DNA of 64,000 nt, taken from contig SJOL01004338.1 in NCBI GenBank assembly GCA_004794785.1, positions 1,891,871 to 1,955,870 on the forward strand. The letters are read 5' to 3'. Under the pieces are notes generated by a model, which was given only the letters and a program-made list of their open reading frames with translations, did no database searches and was not told where the DNA came from. The translations under genes were made by a program, and so were the position numbers. This DNA is from Opisthorchis felineus. Taxonomy: Eukaryota > Platyhelminthes > Trematoda > Opisthorchiida > Opisthorchiidae. Shown here piece by piece: positions 24,601 to 36,600 of this stretch (the stretch's first letter is position 1; every line of letters starts with the position of its first letter).

Positions 24601-27600
24601 GTCTCTCAAAAAATAATTCTGAAGCAAAACCCCAAGAGATCGGTTAAATTGTTCTTATTTGTGAGGGTCTTTCTTCCGGGGGGAGGTGTGCGTTGAGTGC
24701 GTTGCCATATTTATTCACCAAGAGAGAAAATGTGGGAAAATCTGCTTTGCAAATTAAATATCAAATATGAATTCATTTTATCCAATACATCATTTTGTCA
24801 GAACTGTTGAGGTTGTCTGTCGTCCACGCCAAATTCAACAAAAAAATTCAGCAGTCACATGGAGCTACTATGGATGAGCTTTCAGAATGAAAAAATAATG
24901 AAATGATAAAGTTGTTTGTACTTGAAATTGAGTAGCTGGTCAAGAAATAAGAGGGATTCATGTTAAAGTAAATGGAAAATATCGGGGGTTACGCAGTAAC
25001 AGATGTACGCTGTATTTTTATATGCCCATGACAAGTAGAGGCTTTATTTCACACTGTTGTTTCTCTTTCCAGTTATTGCGAAAACGGTGGTCAGTTTTGA
25101 CATTGGTGGTGTGTTCGATCAGCGTAATTTATCTCTCCTGCTACAATCCACCTTGCGGTCTGCCAGCAAGTCGAAGTCGTGGATGGCCGCACGGTTGCGA
25201 GAGGTTATAATTGATTTCCGTACAAGAGATCCAACTTCGGTAAGTATGTGGTGGTGGTCTGACGAATACGTGTGAACGAATCTTAGTTTTGTTCGGACAC
25301 GTGTGGTAAGAGTTGGGAGAAACACCTGCCTGTCTGAAGAACAACCTTTCTTTTTATTTATCCGATAAAGTGCAAACATTTTCCTTTTCTGCGTTAGACT
25401 CCTAAATGGGTACGGGAGGGTATAACATGCCTGAGACGGTTTGAATAAATTAGTCCGTCTCTTAGATAGATTATGTGGCACGGTTTGTCCCATTGCGTGT
25501 GACACCTGCATAAAGTAATGTCTGCCCGCGGCGGTTAGCATACACAAGAGGAAAATTTCCCTTGCGTTTGTCTACTATTTGCAACGTGTTTGATCATTAA
25601 AAGCATTAAATGCCTGTAGTATAGTTAGTCAAGCAGTGATATTCTGTGTGAGTGCAAAGCATTCTGGATAGCTGACTGCCAGTTTATCGTGGAAATTTCA
25701 TCGTGGAGTTGTTCATCGTCGCCCAATTAATCATTGGACTCGATTATCACCAGACCAAAGTTTTATGCGAATAAGCGGCTGTTAGCTTCCTAATTCACAA
25801 CTGTTTCCACTGTTGGTAGACCGTTCACAAATGAAACAGAATTATTGTGGCGAGATTGTGAAGTACCATATGAGTCCTTGGATGTCGTTGTCCGAAATCC
25901 AGTTGAAACCATCTTCCAGTGCTTTGTTTTGTAGACTGGGAGTTTCATATGTAGCTGAATCAGCCATGATTAAAAACTATACAGAACCCTCGGTCATCAA
26001 CCAGTCTTCACCGGTCTAAAGATTTTACATGTTTGATTGTCGGTTCAGACGAAATGGTGCTGTTTGAAAGAAGTTGACGTGTCTCATGAGTGAACATTCC
26101 GACCAGCTCTGTTTTTCTGTGTAAGACGACAAATTATCTTCCGGATGAATGTTCCGGTGATAATTTGACCTTGCGTAAACTGACAATACGCTCACGACAG
26201 AGTGCCCGCACCAATTTCACTTGCGATGAGTCACCCACAAAGTATTGATATAAAGCCATCTTGGATACACATCTGAAATTCATTTCACCTGTAAACAAAC
26301 ACAACCTAGGGTTTACTAAGCATCTTGGTAACGTTATTGTCATGTAAAAAGCGCACAAACTTTAGCAAACTACACTCATTTGCAAACAAATTTGGTTTTG
26401 CGAGAGGCTCACCTGGAACCCAGCTGAATCTCTCGTTTATGATGTTTCTAAGCAAATTTGTCTACAAGTGAGTGTATTTCGCTGATTTTGTGCAATTTGG
26501 CCTCAAGTAGAACATGAGTTTGACGGAAACTCGGGGACTGCGCCTACCTGATGAGCCCCAAGAAGAGCGAAACCGGTCGTGGGCTGTCGAAGAATTTTCA
26601 GCAACCTTACGTCTACGCACAAACTTAGTTTGGCCTAATAAAGTGGGCTAGAAGATAAATCATCACTCATCCAGTGATGAGTAAACTTTGTGTTACGCTC
26701 CATTGCCCACCAGGTCACGAGCCTTAGTCAAAGGTTTGTGGTTTTCAGTGAGAAGAATTTTGCTGTTTTCTTAGTACTCCAGTCGTCAAACAAATCCTGA
26801 GCTCAGATCATGCACTTTCTAGCGCATTCCGACCTTGCTCGCTATACGGTAGGCACACAGCTCATCAAGTACCAATAATTACCAGCCCAACAAAGTAGTT
26901 ATCATTGCATTCCCTAAAACGTAGCTTATTTGACTCTGCAAGCCAGCGTTTTTGTCTTTTGTGACTATCCTGTCGTAAAAAATGCCATCTTGGGCTTTTA
27001 CAGTCGACATAACCCAAAACAGTGCCACAGAGTTTAAACAAAAAGGCTAAGTTTGCCTAGCACAGCGTTAAGCAGTATGTGATACGACATTTAATCTCCG
27101 ATTGTCCAAGCTTGGAACTTAAAAGTGTTCTTTATTTTGTCTTTTTCTACATCCAGATTCTAATATTAGTGGCAAATTCCTCGTCCCATCTATTGAATTC
27201 ATTCTGGGGGCAGAGTGGATGACTGCTTGTGTGATTCGATCGAATCTCGTTATACTCATATTTGCGGATATGCGGATATATGTAGGAATAACGATTTTTT
27301 AATAAGCAGATTTAAGGTCGAATTGTCGGTACTAAGTAAAGGCTCACAAAATACTCATTTGGAACACTTCGGTTTGCAGACAATGTTGTCCCGCTCAGTT
27401 CACGGCCGGTCCTTTCGTCTTTTTACTTCAACAAATCAGGAAAAGTGGCTAAAAACACTCAGCAAATCACGGGATCACGCATATACTAAAAAAAGGTCTA
27501 GAATTCGGTGTTCGGTGAAGCAATTACACAACAATGTAAAGCTATACTTCCGAAGAATCTAATGTAAATAGGCGATATTGCTTTTTGCTGATAATATGAG

Positions 27601-30600
27601 CAGACTTTGGCATCGTTTGCTTAATTAAATGCTGTCACCCAAATATAGGAATAATAACCAAAGTTTCAAATGAGTTCGTTTGAATGTTAATGAGACTGAT
27701 GTAGCCAAGTGAGGGATCATTCGAATTGCTAAGTGTTTGTGATGGCTACCTACAAGAACACTAAAAACATTTTCGGTTCATTTGCTGTGAAAGGTGATGC
27801 AACGTCATTTGCTTTGACGAGCAGTTGTGGGACGTGTGCGAGTTGGAACGACAAATAATTCAATTGTATCATTTTCTCTATCCTTTTTTTGTTTCATCAT
27901 GCTTGGTCCTATCCTTAATTCCCAGTGAAAAAATGCTGTTCACTTGGTTTCACACCTGAAATGTTGCGTCGGACGGATGAACAAACTATACAGACTTGTG
28001 TGCCAACAGTGCTTTCAGGAATTGACGATACTCCCTCCAAACCTCTGTGTACCTAATCTTTTTACCTAAATTTCGAAATATTGATGTAAGTTGCGTGATA
28101 AAAAACCTTCGATCTGACTCTGGTAGTCTATTTACGATTAGTATATCAACATCCAGATTGTCGATGAGTGGTTATATTTGGAGTAGGAATCGCGTCGGCT
28201 GGAATAATCGTGGATCCGAATGCCCGGAAAGCTGTAGAATAGTTCATAACATAATGTGAGTCACTTTGGATATCTTTCATGTAGGAACCACACTTCTAAC
28301 GGGGAAAACGCCTTAGGAGAGATTCTGTTCCGGGTATCATTAGATGGGTGTGTCGAACCGTTTGAGAAAACTGCGGCAAGATTTAAGCTGTTTTTTGTTT
28401 ACTTTTTATCCAAACTATCACATGGTTTCCAGATTTCAGCTGTTGTCCTCACTTCAAATGATTGGAGTCGTGTGGCCTCAGATGCTGTCAGTATTTGCCT
28501 CACAGTTCGATGTGTAACATGTGACCCACTGATTACGTACCAGGCTGGGTAGTAGGCTTCTTGAAGTCACCGTAACTACTGGCTAGCCATCACAGGTTTG
28601 CCAGCTCAGTCGTACCTGGTTGTGCCACCAGAAAACAAATTAATTTGTTTTATACATTGAGGACAGACTGCAGTTTGTTAACATAACAGTTCAACGGAGC
28701 CGTTCCACTAATAGAATTTGCCGCCATATGAACTCCCTATTAAAGAACATTAAAAGTGACAACAAGACTTCAACCCTTGAAGATTCAGAGACATAGAAGA
28801 GTTGCGAACGAAAATTCCCTTCTGTTTAGGTATAACTATCCTTGTGAACTCAATGTTTGTTTGATTCTGATGTGGAATGCTAAATAAATTGTCTGCGTTA
28901 TGAAGGAATGAGCAAGGGTTGCCGCCATAATGCATAAATACACCTCGACTTTTAAAATCATCTTTCAGCCATTTTCATGTTGTTCTCCAACCAACAGCGC
29001 CTCTTGCTTCACCTGTCCTACATCAAGTTCCCATTCATCGACGCCCAATGTAAATACAATTTTATTGAAGTATACGAGCAGTTTTTCCTCACTGATCGAC
29101 TGGAAGTACATCCAGGCGCCAAGGCTTCGGCTCGTGGTCGGTTTGGTGTATCCAGCTTACATGTTCCTAAAGTGATTCGGGCATGTAATAAACCATACCT
29201 CAATCCAATCACACATCCTTTGGGCCGTGGAGTTGTGCGTTTACTTAGCTCCAGTTACCAAATGCTTCAGGAGACTGATGAAATGGTGCTGCTGCAGACT
29301 CTCCGAGATGAAGGACCTGCAGTCGAGGCTGATGTGACTCTCAGTCTTCCTGAAGTGACACTGGTCTACACGGAACTGAATAAAGGTGAGCGAAAAATTT
29401 CTCGTCACGCAATGGTTCTGTTCGGTTGTTCATGAAATGATACTGATCCTCCTTCGGTAATCTTACTTCGTTGAAAGCTTGGCTGATTTTACAATTTGCT
29501 GAAAAGGTCAATAGTGAGGGGTTCCCTTGCCGCATCAATTTGCTGCGTATTTTTCAACTGTTGCTGGAGTTTGAACCTAAAGCCCCTGTTTTGTGATGCC
29601 ACCGTTTTTAAGTCCAAACTAGTTGGGCAAGTTTGAAAACTTTGGCATAACTAGTGAAGTAATGCACCCCGTCTGTTGAGTCAGTGGGCATTTTTGTGGC
29701 ATCAGTGTGGTATGGATGTCTGCCGAAACCGAATGGACAATCGCTGAATGGTCGAAAGTATGTGGTACTCTGCTCACATGTGATTTATCTCAGGAGTCCA
29801 GAGCCAGTCACTAGTGTAACAGTAAGCGAATCCGTCTCATACCTTATACTGCATTGATTAACCAGCAAAGATCCCCAGATATAATGGACACTGATGAACT
29901 ACAGAACCCACTGTACTAAGGTTTCTACCGAATGTTAGGGTGTGGTTGATTGGAATTTACATCAACAAAGTTCGTTCACACACCGTAAATGTTCAAAATG
30001 TTGCACCGGTTCGGGGTATTCGTAAGACCTCCTGCGAGAGTAATCCTGAATCGGAACATCTGAGAGACACCGGGTGATCCTCCAAGACGCCAACCAACAA
30101 TATCTTTAGGCCTATTTGGCAATACATTCACCACTTTATACGTGATATGCCGGTCAAACCTAGTGTGCACTGGTAGAAAATGGTGATACGCACTCACCCT
30201 AGATGTTAGATAGGTGAAACGCATGAATTTGTTCATTGACATGAATGGCTGAGAGAAAATGCTGCTTAAACTCCTTCCTTTGGTTCAGTAGTCAGAAACA
30301 ACCACCACAGCGAGCGAAAGGCGTGCAAATCCGACAGATCTAGATCGGCGTTTCTCCCGTGGGGCGGAGAAAAGGGGTAAAATTAAGCTCGTCAGGACAT
30401 GGTGGTAAGAAGCAAGACGGATTCGGTTGGATTGTAGGTTGTTTTGCTTCCGTATAAACCACCTCTGATTGTCGCTGTAATATCATGCAATATACTCTGC
30501 GCGCGCAGCTATGCCCGGGTGGGTTACACTTGGTCACGAAGGTTGTTGGCCGCGGTTAGGCCTAGATACGATCATACTGCGTCACACTAAAACCAATCAA

Positions 30601-33600
30601 ACTTAGCCGATCGATTTTGAGGCTGTTGGGCAAGATGTCATAAATTACAGACGAATTTTTGCTGAAACACGTGTTCTGAAGGAAACGTGAACGATATCCG
30701 CAAGTACAAAGAAGTACTGGGACTGGAATACGGGACTTATTTGAGGTAGTGATCTCTACTCGGAAAGATTACACACCAAACGTGTAAGGCGGGGGAAACT
30801 GCTGTGTATTTTCAATGAAAATAGCTCCTCATAGAGACACATATCCAACACTTTGTGTAACCCAAGAAACCGATACATATATAAAGAAGCTATGGGAGCA
30901 TTTTGTCGGATGGCTAGTTAAATACCGATCTGGTTACTACAAACACATTTATCCCTTGGAGTTCCACGCCAAATTTGGCTCGGATATTGCTAGAAAGATT
31001 GCTCTCCATGTGGTGCATAATATGGAAACTTTTAAAGTAAAAACATGCCGTAGTGGAACAAGATGTTATAATCTGACGTTTCATTTGCCGTGGGCAAACT
31101 TTTCCATGGATTTCTACACTACTTTGACGTTAAACTTTTTCAAAGCATTTCTCCTACACTACTCTGAAGGTATGAGTAGGCTGGAAAGTGGAAAGAAGAA
31201 GTAGGTGGTCAGGAAGGCACTAGTCGTTCGAAATGACAAGGTGTGTGGGTTACGACAGTGAGAGGAAGGCTTGCATGGCAATTATACTACAAAGAATGAT
31301 TAAACTTGGCGCCGGTGAACCAGGTTCAATGAGGGCATTAGCTTGTGTTTCTGCAGTTGGACTGGTTCCCAGGCATTTATACCGTGATTAAGCTCATACC
31401 ATAAATCTAGGAAACAGGATCCGGATTTTCCTGCCAGTACACGCATAAATTGATATGCGAAGCTAGTCAGGATAAATGTAAACAGTATATACGTGATGTC
31501 TAGCCAGTTTGGGCAGAGTGAATAAGGTGACCGGTTTTCCGAGTTGCAAAACATCCATTTTATCAGCGACAAAAGGATTCCCAAAATTTAATGCTTCATG
31601 ATCACACTTGAAAGTTATTGCTGAACTAGAAATAATTGACGGTGTTTTGAAATTGAAAATCGTGTCGTAAGTACCTAGTATCTGATTTTTCAGACCCAAT
31701 GACGAGTAATCCCCGGAAGTAACTAAACTCTTGGTTCCAATCCTACGAAGAACCTACAATGCCATGCGTAAACTGGCCTTTCATACCAAGTGTCACATAG
31801 GCTGAAATCGTAGCCCTGTCAGCAACCCCAGGGGCTTACTGAGAAACGGCGAGCAATGATTAAGAGCGCCTCAGAATATAACCTATAGCAATCTACAAGT
31901 CATATGACTGTGGCGCGGGGAGTAGAAGTAGGATATTTCCTAAACATTTTATATGTCCACTTGACTTGAAAGTCGACTGCTCTGTGCTGTACCTCGAATC
32001 CTCCTCTGCATGGTCGTAGATGTGCCGAGTTGACAGGGTAATAAGTGCATCCCACCCAGGTTATGGATGATCCTAGCGCTTACAAAACGTTGAATACATA
32101 AATCCATTCCTTCTGTTGTCAAAGTCCAAAGTACGGCTACTCTTTTGTTCGAGTCTGTGTTGAAGCTACCATCCACCGTTTCGGGCCAACAATTTTACAG
32201 GACATCTTATCATTCGCAGTTAAAAAACAGCAGTTAACTTTATTGCTTTGTTAGATCATTTGGAACGCTCTACTGTCCAGCAGTGCAGCATATTTGAAAT
32301 CATCGGCCGTGATCGTGTGTCATCCCCATGAGCTGCGTTTTTAATGCTTGTGCCGATGGTGGAGTGTCTCGCGGAAATGTCACCGCGGACGACTGCACTG
32401 CTGTGCCTGAAAAATCTCCATACCCAGTCTATCTACTACGTTGTTTATTCAAATAAAGTAACAAGCTTCCAGTAAACGAATGGATAGGATGAACTCAACC
32501 TAAGGGGGGGCTAGTTCTTGTCTCAATAGACACGGTGACCACTAACTGCAACTTGTATCGAATGGTTCAACGATGCCCCATGAGGAAAGCGGGACTCCCT
32601 CCTCACCGAATGTAAATTCGCATCACCGACCATTACCGTTTCTAACCTCGCTTATATTGACGCACCACTGCACAGAAAATTCATTTTTATTCTTTATCGT
32701 TTAATATAAATGATACAAAAAGCATTCTTTATTTCACAGAGTCTTTGTATCTTCTGTTACAGTTCACAATTCATCATTTGGTCCACAGAAATATCCGCTT
32801 GTACGACCTCACCTTTTTAGTTCACTTTGTTTTTTTTCATACCTAACCTCACAAAATTCTCGTTTCTTTACTCTGCGGTAAAATAGCTCCTTGCCAACCT
32901 GGGTGGGTGCCTTGTATGAAGATGGAGGATCTCCGCATGTATCAGGACAAGCTAAATGCAAGTGGGCTGTCAGTTGGCGAAGTCTTGACGCTTAAACCGG
33001 GCAAGTCAACCAAATACACTACGGATAAACTGAGTAGTTTGAATTTGGATGGTATCTACTGTGTTGCTGAAAAACTGCTATGTGATAATCATACCAACTG
33101 TCCAAACGGCGAGGACGAAGATGAATGCCCCCGTGCACTTGGAGACCTGGACAAGGTCCTGATACATCAGGCGAAGTCATGTATGTGCTTACCCACATCT
33201 TATCCCTTCTTTCAAAGTATCAAAATTTTTCATATCTAAAAAGGTCAAAGTCGACACCCGGAATAGCGACATAGTAACTTGTAAAGCATGGGGGATACAG
33301 AGGATTTGAACTGAAGATCAGTGGTCACAAATAAAAGGAAAAAATGATACTCCTAGAGACAAACTAGAACAAAATACTTCATTGGGAAGTAAGCTTTTCA
33401 GGCCATACTTGACAATCTCAGACAGATCGAATTCAAGTGAAACAAGCTTTTATCAAATAATTGAGTTTCACCCACTTACTGATGGTAATGAGTTTAGATT
33501 AAGCATTTACTTGTAACCCCTTATGTGACCAACGAACCAGTAGTGGCAACAGCCTAGCTCTCCAATTCATTCTAAACTTCACGGATAAACTAATTGTGTT

Positions 33601-36600
33601 TTTTTTAAATTTACTTTCGATGGCTTTTGTAGTTGGACTGGTATCAGTTGACCAGTCTGTCTTTGACTGGCACGCAAACATACAAAAAGCAACGCCTGTA
33701 AACTGGTTAGGATGTATCGTTTTCGGAAAAGTCCGGTAACAATCGATAGATTTAGGATGTAGTTTTGCATGGGTTTCCGTCAACTGGCAATCATTGAAGC
33801 AGTTGCCGGTAGCGGGCTGTTGAATAGTCAAGAAAATTTAATTCGATATCTCGGGTATGGTGCAGTACATTCAAGCAAACAATATTGTAAACGAGAGATT
33901 TATCTGGGATTCAGGCGAGTCTTCCATTAACACCACCTTAATTTGCAATGAGTGTGTTTCTCCAATTGATGACTATACCAGGTCCGGCCTCAGCTTCTCT
34001 TGATATGCACGCTATCCTTGAAGTTGGTCTTATTATCGGCTAATTTGTTGCACTGTGTTGCTGGGTACATATAGGGTTCATCAGGTTACCAGAAGGGAGT
34101 TTGTACAAAATCTCACTTCATAGAGCCAACTTGGGTGGTAACTTCTGTAAGACTGACTCTGCAGGACCATGGTTGAGTTCTCCATGAGTTTCACAAAATT
34201 GGTAGCCTATTTTGCTACCCCGTGCACCTTTCTTTCATGAATAAAGAAGTAAAATGCACTTTTTACGACACACTACTCATGACGCGAGATACAGGTACTT
34301 GCTGGACAAATGCCTGTTTTTTACCTAAACGTCTGCCAATAAGTGAAAAAACAGAGTCACACGACTGCGCACCGACTAAACTCGATATGGATTGTGTGAA
34401 AAAGAGAAATTGTCTTAAGAAAGTAATCTTAAGCCGTCAGAACACTGCTTCTCGCCACTCAAGACGACTTTTTGCCACTGTAGTTAAACAAATAGGCTAG
34501 TTAAAACAGGCCTCGCTGTTTTTAAAGCACTTGCTTCCAAGAACAGACAACTGAATTGTAAGAGACTTCCAGTGGACAAGGTTTTGAGCTTCATCTGTAC
34601 GAACACTGGGGGATGGTTCTGTACTTAGCTTAGTAGGAATACAAAAGTTCCAGTTTCAAAGTAGAGCATTTCAGGGTCAAGCTGAACGTGCCCTACTAGG
34701 CGTTTTGGTCACCAGGCTTTCAGCCCTAACTGAGGTCATTTTATTATAGAGTTCAGCCTAAAAGTACAGGTCACGGTGACCTGGATGACTAGCTCTAAGA
34801 CAATAGAGGATCCAATAGCTAAGCAAGAGGACACAGTCAGGATACCGGTCTGATCCCTTGACACAATGACTACCTGGATTAAACATATGTACATCACCGC
34901 TGTTCAAGTCACCTGAAAGCCCAGAATGAACTCATACGTGCTCATGAAACGAAACTGGTGGCATCAATCTTCGCAGAAATAGACCGAAGTACCATAAACG
35001 CTGGCTTCAAACGGGTGTGCTTCAATCGGCCATGCTGAGTGTAGACATCCTTTCATATCGTTCACACCTGAAATGTGGCGGGAATGGAAATCGGTTAGGT
35101 AACTTGCTACGGTTTGGCTGCGTGTGGAATAGCTCAGTCAGGTGGCATGATGATCATAGACGAGACAGCCAAATGAAACCAGGATGGAGTGTTTTGCATG
35201 TTCTTGTATGATTTTGTGTGCTCCGAGGCTCAAAACTTGGTTGCAAATTGTTCAGCTTGAATTCGAACCAAACACGTGTATTTGAACCGGCAGATATGTA
35301 AGAACGTACTACCCGATCCCGCGTGCATATCAGTGTACGGTCTCTCTGCATCTTTCTGGCATAAGATCACTCTATTTGCCAGAGAATGCGCGTAGGTTAC
35401 TCAGTACTTGTGCTCGTATTTAATATCATGGTGATTTGAAGCAATATCATGTCAGAAACTGCACTAATCCTCCACTGCTGCAACGGACACCTCTAAACTA
35501 CAGTCATTTGGACACATCAGAATTAGTCCCTGCCATGCTTCGGTCGATCAGTCTAATCAAGACCGTTTCTAGGCTGCGATTTCTATCAGTATGTCACTGA
35601 GGCTCACTGCACAGTTCAATTGAGTGGGACGTTCCGACTTACCGAACGCTTTTTGCTTTGTCATAAGGTCCTTGGATGGGATAGATCAAGTTATCCTGTG
35701 CATACGAACTTGAGAGATTTTTCATGAATATGTACAGTGCAATGACCCAAAACCTGCATTCGTGTTCGGTTCACCCATTCTTTAAATCAGACACCAGTAA
35801 CGAAGACGAAAGTGCACTGACGACAACAATCGTTGCAAGTGTGAATGAAAAGTCAAGCGCCGACGACGAATTCCCACACCACACATGGATTATCGTCGGA
35901 CTGCTTGGTTTCTGCGCTATGTGCGGAATGCTGTCAGCTGGAGTCACGCTTGTGAAGCGCGCAAAGAAAACCAAACAGGGCAGTATGTCCGGAATGTGCA
36001 ATAAGGTATTTTTTGAATCAGAATCCTCAATTATTACCACATTGGAGGGTGGCACAGCTCTTCGACTGCAAATTGGAAATAACGAGTCACCCATGAAGCT
36101 TCAGAATTCAGGGGTTGATGGGAATGGCCCCATGGGAGCTTGCACAGTACCATTAGTAGAAACTGCCACATGCTCAAAGGACTCTGTTAAAAAAGATGCA
36201 GGATGGTGTTCGTCATCATGTCTCGCCAAGCAGGATCGAAGCCACAGAACCTCAGGGCGAAGAACACGTCGAAGTAGATCACTCCCTAATTCGAAAAATG
36301 AAGAGCACCGTCAGAATTGCAAGAGGGGATCAGGCGAGCTCAAGTCTGACGATATACCCGATAGGACAGACCGCAATTCCAGGATTTCCGTCAACGGAAA
36401 AAGGTCTCCCCCTAGTCCAAATTTGGATAGAATCAAATCCAGTCAATCCAGCGTGAGTAATTTCTTACGACTACCGAGAGATTTTGAAGAATCCGAATCG
36501 TGCCTGATGAGCCAGGGGTCAAGAAGGTCTACAGCAGCTTCTTTCGGCAACCTACCTAATACTGTCGTGTTTCCAGTGGAAAAACTATCTGACGTGGTCT

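Larger units (their letters stand above)
17551..25072 (+). other. NETO intron 3
   Basis: About 7.5 kb. The main content is the inverted hammerhead repeat at 20166-20668. Between 17798 and 18603 several short stretches look coding-like but carry in-frame stops. The rest shows nothing recognisable on either strand. Confidence 0.4.
25240..28997 (+). other. NETO intron 4
   Basis: About 3.8 kb. It contains the hammerhead-bearing repeat at 26371-26611. A possible acceptor at 27156 opens a frame with a CVIRS motif, but its phase does not fit exon 4. Nothing else was recognised. Confidence 0.4.

Noticed and set aside
27157..27280. Possible extra NETO exon with a CVIRS motif resembling a CUB cysteine strand
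   Set aside because: Its reading frame needs one base from the previous exon, but exon 4 ends in phase 0. The Cys-to-IR spacing is also shorter than in CUB1, and no clear donor follows.
34074..34090. GGGTTCATCAGGT, a second hammerhead-like core string
   Set aside because: Same reasons. The surrounding bases do not fit the repeat family.
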